64,000 nucleotides of DNA from Trileptium ribeirensis. Taxonomy: Eukaryota; Nematoda; Enoplea; Enoplida; Thoracostomopsidae. Shown in pieces: positions 25,001 through 36,280 of the stretch (position 1 is the first letter of the stretch; the number at the start of each line of letters is the position of its first letter). The stretch is taken from contig JASANE010007225.1 in the NCBI GenBank assembly GCA_030248225.1, forward strand, positions 1 through 64,000. The letters run 5' to 3'. The position numbers and the translations under genes are program-made. The notes beneath the pieces were generated by a model. The model did no database searches. It was given only the letters and a program-made list of their open reading frames with translations, and had not been told where the DNA came from.

Positions 25001-28000
25001 TTTAGATTGCCGTAACGTTCCTCCTAATGTATATACTTTTATTATTGGTGTATTATATATTTATTATGTTTCTGGGAGTTTCAAAGACTCAGGAACCTCT
25101 ATTTGCGGACCCAAAGTAGTTACTGAGCGAATACCAGCCGGACTCGCAATGTTTTCTGTCGCCACCGGATTATTAGTAAATTAATCTTAAATCCTTATTG
25201 GTTGAGCTGCAGCAAAATGGTTTTGACCTTCACCTGTTAATGCTGAGTTCTCAAATAGCATTTGAGGGCTAAAACATTTGGGTTACTATTCACACCAATT
25301 CGTAAAAACCGTTTACATATAAATGTGCACTGCAAAGAATTAATCTTCAAGCTAATGCTTAAATAAAATACGCCGACAGAATAAATATCAACCTTTTTCA
25401 AGAGTAGTCGAAACAAAAATAATTTATGAAGTAACGAGCTAATGAAAACTACGTACACCACTTGTTTAGGTATGTGTCAACTCTTTGCTAATATACGCGT
25501 AGTAGTTTATTAATACCAGTCATTGCCTGTCGACGCTTTCGAATTGTCCGTATTCGAATCATTATATGGCCGTTGAGATAAGCAAGAACGACAAATGGTG
25601 CAAACCGCAGCAAACACTCTCGAATCCATTTGTATGCAACGAACAATGTATGACCTGCTATATCGGCACTAACGTAGGTTCCGTATATGGGAATTTCATG
25701 ATCTTGTAGCGTCGTAGAATTTGCGCAAATCTCATCATTACACCCTAAAACACCATAAGACCACTCAAATATAGAATGATGAAAGAAATGATTGAGTATT
25801 TTATGATATAACAGTGAAATCGTAATAGGTATGCTGGTTTTAATTAATCTGTAATCCACTAAAGAATTTTCGTTTATGCCTTCTTAATATTTATAAAGAT
25901 CCAGTTAACGTCAACGATACTAGCATTTCGTGACATAATTTTTTAGGTTTCTGCTCTGCAGTGTCAATAATTAAATATATTATTTTGGTGTGTGTTATTT
26001 GGAGTACGCCTAGGATAACGCGTGTAATTGACTACTTGCTTGTGGAGAGCCTGTGTTTTATTCCGTCTGATCATAGTAGTTAGAAGGTTGAGAACAATTT
26101 TGGCCAAATTTATTGCCTGAATTAATTTTTTGATAATAACAGATTTCTTGCGTGTTTACGATATTTATCGCTTACTGATGTACGTTGCAGTTTTCCGCTG
26201 CATCGACTGTTGATATTCAGAACAGCGACATCATGATTGACAATCAGCACATGTCTACGAGAACTCACGGTCTAAAGCAGCGTACTACCAGTACTGGCGC
26301 AGAAACGTTTTCGAACAAGAAATGATTCACTGCAGCTGTAAACTTGAATGGTTTTAATGAGACTATTAATTTTTCATTATTTAACATACACTATATTCGC
26401 TTATATACAAGATCGAATTTTAAGTTAATGGTTGTTCTTACAAAACACTTTACATTTTAATGTTTTTATTTGAGACATGTTTTAAGCTTAGTCATTAATA
26501 TGCTGAAAATTCTGAGTCAAATTAGATGCATTTGAGTCAGATTTTTTCCGCTCTAGCGAAACAAGTTTTAGCTCCGGAATGAGAAAAATTTGTATCACTT
26601 ATGAGTCAATAAAGAACCACCCGACTATGTCAAAATCAGATTCCGAGATTTAGAATAATTAATTAGTCTAAGAACAAGGGAAACCTGAAATTAAACGCTT
26701 ACAACTTCCCAATCCCAAGTATGTCCTGAATCGCATTGATGACGGCGAGCCTTTATATCTGGTTCTAAAATATTACTAGCTGGCTTGATCAGAAGTCGTG
26801 CTGGCTTGCTGCTTTATGCAAAGAAAGTTTTGGGTTATCAGAAAGTGTAGTTACTTACCCACCGTGACGGACAACTATTTTTATAGCAGTTTTCGTATAA
26901 AATGTGATATAATCAGTAGCAACAACACTGTTGCTGGCAAGCGGAGTTTCCTCAAATGGACCTAAACTGGGCCTAAATTGTTTTGTCTCTCTGTGGCACG
27001 CATATACTCTTTAATAAATAGACTTTATCGCTGCGTTGTATGCGACGCGTAATCGAATGTAATTGTGTACATAATTTTGTGTTTGTGCTTCATTGCTGTA
27101 ATGCTTTGCAGCTCAAATTCTTAAAAAAACCGATACGGATTGGAATTTTTTGAATCTAACCATTCGGAGTCAACCAGCATTCTAAGCGTGCATGCCTATA
27201 GGGAATGGGGAGGGCATTATCATCCTTGAGGATAGAACAACCACCCCGCGCGGTGCCTCATTAATTCCAAAAATTTTTAGTCCCAAAATATTTAGAAAAT
27301 TTATCCCCACCCGAACGACCTCCGCCTTCCCTCCGCCAACCGATTTACCCTGGCGAGGGCCTCCCTTCCCCTCCTAACCCCCTACAAGCGAGAAAAATGA
27401 AGCTTCAAGTTGTGATTTTTCTCGAAAGTTATGATTTATAAATTTCAATATTTTTCGTCTTTTTAATTATTCGAGGAAGAAATGGGCTTATCCTATGATT
27501 TTGCTGTGGCTGAAAATGGTAGTTCCTTTTAATGTAATGCAGATGTATTGTTGTCTTTATCTGTTATTGGTGCACAGCAATTAACATTTGGAACTTAAAT
27601 AGAGTCACTGAACGCAGTCTAGCCTCACTCGCACAGTTTCTCGGCGCAGTGCGAGGAGCTATAGTTATAGCTAGTACATTTTGAGAAAATGGCTACAACA
27701 TCTGAAGCAATATTGTCAGAAGTTACAAGAACTGTGATTATCACAAAAGATTCTCAATTTATGTAGTAGATTTTGTATAAAAGTGACACAGTTTGTATTG
27801 CAGTATTTTTTAAATTTTTCCCACAGTTTGCAGTAATTACTCATTTTCGTCTGAGACCGCTGTGGTACCCTATTTTTGATAGCGTGTGACCATGAATTAG
27901 CTTGTTCACGAACTTAGCGTGTCGTAATATATACCAATATGACCCTAACTTTAACAACAGCGTGAAAGTGGCACATAGAGCAAAAAGGCTGCTTGAACTT

Positions 28001-30828
28001 ATCAGTCTCTATAATCTCAATCGTATGTAGTTTTCAAGAAAGCATGTATCACTGCAATTCTGACACTTTATGACGCACTGCGCAATCACGCACCAACGGT
28101 CATTTCCAACTTCTGTACTCGTTTCTTGAAACACATTGGAATGTACAACAGGGCGCTTATGGCATACGCCAAGGCTATCACTCGATGAATAATGACTGAT
28201 GTATTCCACGTTTGAAATTTTGTCGGATATATGACCGATATGTAACGATCGAATGTGAGCCCGACAACAATTAACACAGCCGCTGACATAAAACAGTTGA
28301 TCAACGGAAGCTCAACATGAGCGACGAATATAGAAACGAAGTAATTTGACTCGGAGATAACATCAAAGCCACGGATTATGAACGGAATCATTGAAATCAA
28401 ACATAGAAAGTCAGCAGCAACAAGTCCGCGGATGTACGTGTACGACGGTGCCTAATAGTAAAATAGAGTAAAATAATAAAAATATATTCTTGTAGTTTAA
28501 GTAAACATAGCTAGACTTATACAAACTAAATTTTTTTAGATAGCACATCAATCAACTATAACTGAACGAACTCCAGGCAGAATCGTTTGAGTTGACGCAC
28601 CGACTAAAATTCCCAAGATCGCAGCTACCCCTAGGATAGCCACGATTTGTTACATTACAAAGTGGATGAATGCTTTAACTGGATATATTATATATTTGTT
28701 GCACCACTCATTATATGTGTTATTGCTGGCAAATGTAAACAGTCAGTCAAGTTTTTTGTTTTATCCTTCTGAATAATATAAAATTTGAAATATTTTTATG
28801 AAAGTTTTGGTATATCTATTTAATTGATGCATTATTTTCAGCAATAATTTGCTGAAAACAAACAAAATATATGACTATGTCGATTAATAATGTTCATAAT
28901 TTCTACAATGGTATGCCAAACTGCAGATCTATATCCTATATCAATTGACATGCTTAGTTTTCATTAATCGACTGACTCGACTGGAGGATATTATGATCAT
29001 TACAATTTTCTAGCTACAACAGTGAGATTAGGCGTTCGTAAATAAATATTCACAAAATTATAACTGGAACTAGTTCTGCTACGATATTAACATGTGAGCA
29101 ACATTTCCTATACCTTCGATTGCAAAACATTTTGCTCAGTTTGCAGCAAATTCCAAAATTTTAATTTTTCAAATATCAAACATTTGAACAAGTCTAATGC
29201 CAGAAGCTAGTTCGTTATGTTCCCGGCAATGTTAATTGCGCACGTCGAGTATTCAAGTAAATTTTAAGATTCGGTAGAACTTGAGTATGCTATATCTCTG
29301 ACCTTTCTGTGAAGCTTAGGTGGTTTATATTTATAGGTTTCATGTTTAGAGCGGGCATTCAAGTGCAGCATTCAAACATTGTAAATTTTCGTCCTGGGCT
29401 TAGAACTAAAAAGGTATGGAGCAAAAATTTGAACTGCCTTAGAAATAGCAATATCTCATTTTCCATAAACTGTTTGTTAGCACAGCTGTTTTAGGGTTCT
29501 ATTTGCGATGTCTAAATTGTTCATTGTAACTTTTATTCTCTATAAAACTAATACTAAACCATTATACAGACACTTCAATTATAAGTGAACTTCGTTAAAC
29601 TTAATATAAAACTTAATTAAAGCATTTAGTCTTTGTGCCAGACCGCTAGAAAGCAAATTTGCATGGAAGCCAAATGTACGCTGATATACCTATACACATA
29701 TTAACGTTAAAGTTATATCCACAATGCTTGAACCAGCTTAGCGGCGACCAGAAGCTTTTATTCAGCCATAATAAATATTAGGTTATACAGATAGGCGCAA
29801 GCTGTCTGATAATATACCTGAAAATCCGCCGTGAAACCGTCATATTCATGAAGCACAGGCTTGTGTAAATTTGGAGTTATATGTTATGTTATTGATATTT
29901 CGTTTTGTTGTAGCTTTTGTTTGCCTGTAATACTTGGGATTTCAGATAATTCTGGTTAGGTAGTTGAGCCATTAGAGTATAAGGACACTAAAGCTAAATT
30001 CCACAGTTATGGTTTATTTGCTTTAAAATTCTTTGACGGTAGCATTCTCTTAAAGCGCGAGGCGTCCTTCTACCTCTGTACTTGATCGTAATTTAGTAAT
30101 ACAGCTTATATGTTAGGAGGACATGAACTGTTAGAACATAAGATGTTGTTCGTTAAAGTTGGTTTGTTGTTCGAAATCCATCTCAATCGACGGCGTTCTT
30201 AGTGCCTTGAAAAAACTTCTTCGCGTGAAAGTTAATACATGGCCGGTCCCTATTGCTGCATTTAATTGTTCACTTACTTGTTTAATAAAGCACACCAGCT
30301 CTGTGATCATAATCGCGTTTTCCAATATTTTTCAAACGTCAAATGATTTCAATATAACCGTGATATCACCCTGAATTATTGTTTTCTTCAAATGCCAAAA
30401 CAGAATTGACGATATCGTCAATGGACGCTACGTATTTTAGCCGTGACACTGTTTCATACCTATATGTGTGACCAGTCCTGACCACGTGTGCTTCCAACAT
30501 TTTCTTGACCGGTTTACTTGCCGAATTATTGTTTTTTAAATGACACAACGTTATGTATTGCTTGACTGCAGTCATACAAAATTTAGCTAGTAGCGATAAC
30601 ATTGCGATATCGGTGGCGAACTTGTAAATTTGTAGATGTAGATAATAGCCATTTGTTGCAAAAGTTAATATTGTCATTACGTACCTGTAATCTCGGACTC
30701 CTGAGTGCAACAATGTTCAGTAGGCTGCCAAGTATTCCAACGATGCACACCGATGGCATAGCATATTTATAAGCGATTGCATTAATATTTTGAATAGTTT
30801 CGATATTATGCGTTAAATTGCTTGCCAT
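15667..30828 (-). CDS. GPCR gene 1: class A peptide-receptor-like, 460 aa, five exons
   Basis: Joined exons 30685-30828, 28094-28451, 25517-25744, 20623-20900 and 15667-16041 give 1383 bp and close in frame with phases 0, 1, 1, 0. The product is a seven-helix plasma-membrane receptor expected to signal through G proteins. Visible features: N-glycosylation site NLT near residue 4; TM1 with GSLLN; Asp2.50 at residue 62; TM3 with HVELPLIN and the DRY box at 116-118; TM5 in exon 3; TM6 with SNIPAA; TM7 ending NFYLFCLCSEDYR; a 124-aa tail. The ECL1/TM3 cysteine (3.25) is alanine and NPxxY is NFY. HxELPLIN, CNIPAA-like and NFY signatures suggest the FMRFamide-receptor-like invertebrate group; this assignment is from remembered family patterns and the ligand is unknown. 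An in-frame stop lies 21 nt upstream of the ATG. A minus-strand AATAAA lies about 210 nt past the stop. The paralogue lies upstream. Confidence 0.86.
17648..17662. repeat. 15-base G homopolymer
   Basis: Uninterrupted run of 15 guanines followed by TGG, within a locally GC-rich block (17390-17700) whose opposite end is rich in CCCCCTCCC words. It may form a G-quadruplex. Confidence 0.9.
17760..17970 (+). repeat. Dispersed repeat family R1, copy 1
   Basis: Begins ACTCAGCTCATCGAGGCTTC, continues with T-rich text, then AAATGTATAATTTGATAT and an AACCGCATTGACGA block. The same order of words occurs near 21270, 44100 and 63640, and reversed near 24590-24330. Confidence 0.65.
19330..19405 (-). other. 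Degenerate tRNA-like sequence / SINE head
   Basis: On the minus strand there is a box A-like TGGCCCAGTGGTTTAG and, at tRNA spacing, a box B-like GGGGTTCAATTCG, followed by a short T run (TTTTT) that could end pol III transcription. The 5' and 3' flanks do not pair as an acceptor stem and the anticodon stem has a mismatch, so this is not an intact tRNA gene. Confidence 0.5.
19764..20279. mobile_element. PIF/Harbinger-type MITE, 510 bp
   Basis: The element at 19767-20276 is flanked by TTA on both sides. Left end TGCGGCGTTCACGTTATAATG; the right end is the complement of TGCGGCGTTCATATTATAATG. Three-base TWA duplications and G/C-rich terminal inverted repeats match PIF/Harbinger elements. It contains no transposase frame. 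A related copy with the same ends lies at 43006-43449. Confidence 0.82.
20623..20900 (-). CDS. GPCR gene 1 exon 4 (TM6, TM7)
   Basis: Encodes residues 245-336. The acceptor is TTCCTAG|CACGAAG; the donor is AGAAAG|GTAAGT, phase 0. TM6 carries YFVSNIPAAVNL and TM7 ends VNFYLFCLCSEDYRK, with the NFY variant of NPxxY. Confidence 0.88.
21270..21480 (+). repeat. Dispersed repeat family R1, copy 2
   Basis: Begins near CGGCTCAGCTCGACCAGCTG, followed by TTCAGAAAAT, then a TCTCCATTGGTACCCAAAAT block and a T-rich ATAAATGCTTAGTTTTATAT tail. Word order matches the other R1 copies. Confidence 0.65.
21854..22037. mobile_element. Short hAT-like MITE, 168 bp
   Basis: The element at 21862-22029 has inverted ends (left CAGAGGCGCAGAT, right complement CATAGGCGCAGAT) and near-identical 8-bp flanks, GAATAAAC on the left and GAATCAAC on the right (7 of 8). 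The interior is G-rich and non-coding. The single mismatch could be mutation after insertion. Confidence 0.7.
24330..24590 (-). repeat. Dispersed repeat family R1, copy 3 (reverse)
   Basis: On the minus strand it starts AACTCAGCTTCACGAGCTGG and runs through TTAAGAAAACTGCC, a T-rich core and an ATAAATGCATAATTATAAAT stretch, parallel to the other R1 copies. Confidence 0.62.
25517..25744 (-). CDS. GPCR gene 1 exon 3 (ECL2, TM5)
   Basis: Encodes residues 169-243. The acceptor is TTTTAG|GGTGTAAT and the donor ACTG|GTATTA, phase 1 on both sides. ECL2 contains two cysteines (CNDEIC) and a glycosylation site NST. TM5 follows YKWIRECLLR, and the exon ends IRKRRQAMT at the start of the third intracellular loop, matching IKKRRQAML of gene 2. 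Confidence 0.85.
25745..28093 (-). other. GPCR gene 1 intron 2 (2.3 kb)
   Basis: Phase 1 intron. A GC-rich patch at 27190-27390 (ggggagggc on one side, CCCTTCCCCTCC on the other, AT-rich core) has the look of a decayed G/C-ended MITE. Nothing else is recognised. Confidence 0.55.
28094..28451 (-). CDS. GPCR gene 1 exon 2 (TM2, TM3, TM4)
   Basis: Encodes residues 49-167 plus one base of Gly168. The acceptor is TATTAG|GCACCG; the donor is GTTG|GTGCGT, phase 1. It holds the Asp2.50 helix, HVELPLIN at the top of TM3, FDRYISV, and TM4 ending YIPMCFKK. This exon is the strongest family signal in gene 1. Confidence 0.88.
28452..30684 (-). other. GPCR gene 1 intron 1 (2.2 kb)
   Basis: Phase 0 intron, AT-rich. 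A minus-strand frame at 30366-30713 overlaps exon 1 out of frame and is not considered coding. No repeats recognised. Confidence 0.6.
30685..30828 (-). CDS. GPCR gene 1 exon 1 (N-terminus and TM1)
   Basis: Encodes residues 1-48, beginning MASNLTHN and ending LRSPRLQ. TM1 runs from about residue 22 to 43 with Asn1.50 in LLNIVALRS. The donor is CAG|GTACGT, phase 0. Confidence 0.85.
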
Positions 30829-33224
30829 AATGCAGCTGAAAAGCTTTCTTTACGATTTACCAGCTTTTATCGGCAATGCCTAATTTGTTTTATATTATTC
30901 AAAAAATCGACCAAACCGTGTATTTTTGTGGATGGAATTTTCAAGTACAGTATGTTAGGACTTCCATTATTTAAGTCGAGTACCATAACCGGTGCAAATA
31001 CGTGGAAGCATTATGCTTGGTGACAGTCATAACTCAACAGCGGAAATTCAAATAGGTTTGCCGATGAATCGAAATGTTAAGCTCGATGCGTTCTGACATT
31101 CTCTTTTTACAACTAAAATTCTAAATTGTATTTATTCCTTGGGCTATTTTTCTTAAAAATATTTTTTTGGACATTTTGTTAACACTCAAAATTTATAGCA
31201 CCAGTCCCAGTATGTAGTTCCAGTTCCAATATCCAATAATTAGTAACTCTTACCAACTGGAGATTATGCCGGTTTGAGTATTACTGATCTGGAATGCACG
31301 TAAGGGAAAATCCAATATTTTAATATATATAACATTATACTTTACACTTTATCTAGTGTAATTCTTGGTATTGTACTAGCTCAGCTGGGATCCCTGTTCT
31401 ACGTCAAGTTTAAGTCACAATTTGAACACATTGCCTTGTGAAATATACTTTTATATTTAGTTTACCAACCAGCGAGTTAATTTTTGAACAGTATCACTAA
31501 AAATGTACACTTCTCGTGATTTTTACTAAAATCCCGCAATCACTAATGTACATGCTTGAAATTCTAACATTAAAACATTATTGCTTGGGTTTGCAATGAC
31601 CAATAGTTTATGGCGCTAAAAAGTCGGTACTTTAGAATATTTTGATGTCACTGGATGAAGCCGTCTTAGGATCGCAAAGGGAAGTCGAAAAGGCATCCAG
31701 TACACCGCTGTAACTTTACAATTCGTGAACCAACACCGTAGCACAAATGGTGCTCAGAAACCCGATCAACTTTCCTATTTCTCAGTATTCCTGTCTAACT
31801 ACTCATTATTTTTAGTAGACTAGAGAAAATTTTTTTAATAGCCCTCAATATTGATGTTTTTGTGTTCAATCTATGATTAGCATACATTGCATGGTATGGT
31901 ATAGATAAACAACCGCAGGGTTTCCATTTTTAAAACTTGTAGGGCTGAAGTAATTTTTATGGCTGTCCTAGACAGGTAACTAAACATAACCATCAAGGAA
32001 ATATGTGGTGATAATGCTCATAAGCTAGCACAATCTGGAATAACTTATTTTTAAATTCGAACAGAGTTCTGAGCGTGCATGCTTCATTTATATATCGACA
32101 AAAAGCAGCAATCATAGAGGAATTAATTTATTATATGAGTGTTGGATATGGTAATTGTAATGGTTATAAATGGCAAGATTTCACACTTTACCAGACTGTA
32201 CGTAATTTTTTCGGAATTTACTTTACTCAGTAATCTTGATTTACAATGTTTGGTTATTTGTACATTTATGACAGACGAAGTGAAAATTCTAATGTAGCAT
32301 TAAAAACACAGCCATGTGGACTATGTATATTAGGATCTAGGCAACGTACTGTTGTTGTTAAAGCGCCATAAAATCTTCACACTCACCACCATTCACGCAC
32401 CATCTAAACACATTTTTCTCCAACAAGAAAATGATCGTCGCTGTCGCAAAGAAACAAACTACAAACTCCAGCCTAATTATGAGCAAATATTCCACATGCT
32501 AATATAAGAAAATTAGACCGAGCTATGGGCGACAGATAATTTAATCGTTGTCTAAAGGATAAAAAATTTTCCGCTTTAGACTTAGCTATATTTAATAAAT
32601 GGCTATAGATGCTCAAACTAAATATATTTTTTCAGCAGTGTACACATACATTGCAAAACTAAGCTCTGAATTTTACCAACGCGACAACAAGGTTTTGCAA
32701 AAAACTAATTACAAAATTACTAAAAACTCTGAATATTGTGCAAGATGGCTAAAACTAAGCGTACGCTATGTTACACGCCTTTTAACTATTGTATTTATAT
32801 TTCGCAAAACCGTATTTTGTAGTTAACGACCTTTACTATCCAAACTGTCATCCGGCAGCAGTGATCTAGAATCGTATTTGCAAAAACCGTTTCGGTAAGT
32901 AATAAAAATGTATATAGGATCCCTGTTGTTTAATTTTCAAATACTGGAAACCTCTAGTGTTTCTTATAATTTGTTGCATCGTTGAAAATTTATTTAACGC
33001 AAACTCAAAAAGTTTGCTTTGCCGTAGTTTGTGACGTAATTTAAAAGATATTAAATTCTTAACATTATATTAATTTGAAGCATCTTCTAAGTGGCATACG
33101 CGCATTTTTATCGAAATTTGTGCTTTAACACTGCTTCAGCTCGCATATACGAAACGGCGGAGTTTGCCCTCAAGGGGTCAAGAGGACTTAACACGGTGTG
33201 AGCGTATTCTATGCGAGTTTAGGC

Positions 33225-33525
33225 TTAACGACATCTAGAATATTGAGTTTTAGACAGTTGATTGATGCTCGAGGTCCAAGGTCTCAGCGGTGGTATAGCC
33301 AGGGTCTCAGGGAGGTGTTGGTCTTTGCCCGTCTTCCGGAAAAGGGGGTCACCGGTCGTTGGCAGATGGGGTAGCGGCGCGTCAACCTCTAAATGGGCGT
33401 TTGGGGCAACTGTCAGGCGGGTGCGAGCCCGCACATGTCAGAGTTTCGGCGTGACATGAGGCGCCGAAACGGGTAGAGTTCCGTCGCGTCAGGTTGGGGG
33501 GTGTAGGTATTTAACCTCTCTACCT
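33225..33525. other. Isolated GC-rich island
   Basis: About 300 bp of GC-rich sequence in AT-rich DNA, with open frames on both strands (33225-33434 minus, 33262-33459 plus). Neither frame matches a family I recognise. It may be a transposon fragment or the remnant of a retroelement coding region. Confidence 0.4.
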
Positions 33526-34629
33526 CGCCACACATTACTGGGTATTTAAGCTTTTTTGTTTGATTTCTCAAATAACATTAACTAAAGACAATTTTTATGC
33601 TTGTTGAGAATTCGCTGATCGAGGATCCTCTGTATTTAATTTGTGGGGAATCTGTATATACTTGTTTGACATGAAATTGAATGTACTTTGCTTTTAATAT
33701 ATGTAAACACGTACTATAAGAAAAACTTGGTGAAATTTAGCTGTACAGAAAATTTTTTATATCGCAGGAAAATTAACATTAATTAGAATGACATAGTTAT
33801 TTAATTAATTATAATTTTGGAAAGTGTTAAAAGCGATTTAAGAAACATTACCAACGTCAAAATCATTGTAATGTTATGTGAAACCAAGTAAACCTAGATA
33901 TATTTATCGGTAACAGTTTTTCATTAATTTAGATCGGAAAAGATGAAATAAATTTAATTTTAAACGCTAGGGGAACTAATTATATTAATAGATAATGTTT
34001 TATGCCCGCATAATATAATTTTATATCATTTTCTGTTTCAAATATGGGTTAAGAGAATTTGACAAAAAATATTTCATAATACACCTGCTTCAGTCTCAAT
34101 TTTCCATTTAATTATGGAACATCAAACGTTTTCGGCTTATTGAAATATTAGCCCATAAAGTGCAGAAAAACACCCAAAGGTTTCTGCAATAATGTGAATC
34201 TACCGGATATTTCGATTAACGCTATTACATACGAATAAATTTTGATGATTTAGCTTTATTACGAAAATTAATCTTTTGAAATCCGGATTAACTGGCGTCG
34301 GATATGATCCAGACATTGTTAAGATGGAATTAGAAATCCCGATAAGTTTTCGCTCGGAGTTTTTTGAACGATGTTAAATAACTGCATGTTTAGAAGTTTG
34401 TGTCAACTAAAGTTAAAGTCATTAATTGTCTATACATATGATTTGGACACACATTGTTTTGTTTTATTCTGCAACACCATTGTAGATTTATATATCGACT
34501 TTTAATTTGATCCAGTATCCGATACGTTTCACATCCTAGTTTTTTCGACAGCAAAAATATCGATTATGCGGTCCAGTGGTTCGAAGATCATGGTAGACCA
34601 TAAACTTTTGACGTCGGATACCATTACTA

Positions 34630-35270
34630 TTCATACATGCTCAAGGTGTGAGGTTTCAGGGAATGGCGGGTGCCGCGGCGTTTGTACTCCCAGGGCGGGG
34701 TCAGCCAGCGGGTGTGGGGCGCGGTTAGAGTTAAAGTATTGAAAGATCATAATTTTCCCTAATTTTGCTCTATTTTCTTCGTGGCTACTTTTCCTCAGTT
34801 TTTGTTAAAATATTCTATAGTTTTTGCCAATTTTGTGAGTATTTTTCATAATTTACCTCAGTTTAGCATTTTTGCTAGTTTTATCGAAATTTTACTATAA
34901 AGGCGTGTTTAGGGAGGTGCAAGGGCGGAACCAGGGGAGGTAACCGTACTATGACCATGTAGAATTATTGTTGAGATTTTTGATGACCACAACACATACG
35001 TTAGTTTTGAAACGACGTGGTTTATTGAAGTATCAATATAAAAAGGACTAGTTTTCCAGTACACTGACGAATCCTTGATCAACAGATTCATACATGCTTA
35101 TAGCGATTAGGTCGGCTGAACCTTACCTCCCCTCCCACTCCTGCTTGTGCCGCCGCAGGCGACAAACACATCGGCGCTGCACCCTTCTCCCGGTATATTT
35201 GATGTCCCAACTTAGGTTTGACGGAGGCTCGAGTCGTTCCCTCGTCATGTCCCTGGAGCCGCTATTGTGT
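34630..35270. repeat. Probable decayed G/C-ended DNA element(s)
   Basis: Starts CATACATGCTCAAGG followed by GC-rich text, then an AT-rich core. At 34919 it shows CAAGGGCGGAACCAGGG, a hAT-like end, with a candidate inverted partner (complement of CAATAGCGGCTCCAGGG) near 35245-35262. No matching 8-bp flanks were found, so boundaries are uncertain. Confidence 0.42.
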
Positions 35271-36280
35271 AATTATTCTCAATATTCGCATATTATAATT
35301 CAGAATTCTCCATCGCAAGTGTTAACTTTTCTCTACTTGACAAACACCGATTTCTCGAAATGATACGGATGACAAACTTAGGATTAGGTCACCTATCCAA
35401 AAGTTTGCAACTTACGCTAGATGCCATAGTAGTAACTGAGTAATTAATAGTTTGAGTCAACTAGCTTTGCTATTATGTTAACTTTGCTTTACCTTCAGCA
35501 AAATGCTTGGGCTAATCTTCCAACTTATTCCTCTACATAGGATTGTTAAAATTAATAAGCTAATTGGTCAGTTATACTTTGCATTAATTGAACGATACGC
35601 TAAATTTTATTTAATTATATACTTTCTTACCTGTTTGCGTTCTGTAACATTTCAACCAATTGCTTTCTCGAGTTTTTGATGAGGCCAGAAGAATACGTTT
35701 GCATATTTAGAAGTTTTATAGTTTAAAGGTTTAATTTTGCAAGTTACAACAAAAGGTTGGTAGGTTCCTTCCAAAGAAAAAAGCTCACTTTGTTAGCATT
35801 TAGTCGTTCGCATACCACTTACTCAGAAAATTTTTTGATTTTCCATATAACACTGAAAGACAACATTTAATCATCCACCATAGTGTATATAAGTGCCACT
35901 AAGCAATCTGAAATAACCAAAATTATTGTGCCTAGATTATGCATATTTTATGTTGAGGTACTCGAATATTACTTGTTCTTTTTCTTTTTTTTGCCGAAAA
36001 ATCCGGATTTTTTCGATTCTAGATGTTAGAAAAAGCTAAAGTTACTGTGAAGACTATTCAGTCTGTGATGACCTATGAATAAAAATCTTCATCTTTGTAA
36101 AAATTTTGCTCAGACGAAAGCTCTGTATTCAATTAAAATTGTTCCAGCCTTGACCTGTTTGTCTGAACATAAATTAACTTAACTAGTTACTGCTCTCGCA
36201 ACTTACACTGATCTAGTCAAGGTGCAATAATATCAAGATCTTAACGTGGATAATCATATCGTTAGCATGGGAACTACATT

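Larger units (their letters stand above)
20901..25516 (-). other. GPCR gene 1 intron 3 (4.6 kb) with repeats
   Basis: GT..AG phase 1 intron. It contains R1 copies at 21270-21480 and 24330-24590 (reverse), a hAT-like MITE at 21862-22029, and otherwise AT-rich text. Open frames inside (such as 21528-21848) show no family features. Confidence 0.6.
30829..36280. other. Intergenic region between the two GPCR genes
   Basis: About 5.4 kb, AT-rich; it should hold the gene 1 promoter (near 30829 and above) and the gene 2 3' untranslated region (below 36281). No promoter element was identified. GC-rich islands lie at 33225-33525 and 34630-35270. Confidence 0.55.

Noticed and set aside
34919..35265. 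A complete hAT element with CAAGGGCGG..CCAGGG ends
   Set aside because: Ends look inverted but the flanking octamers do not match, so boundaries are not supported.
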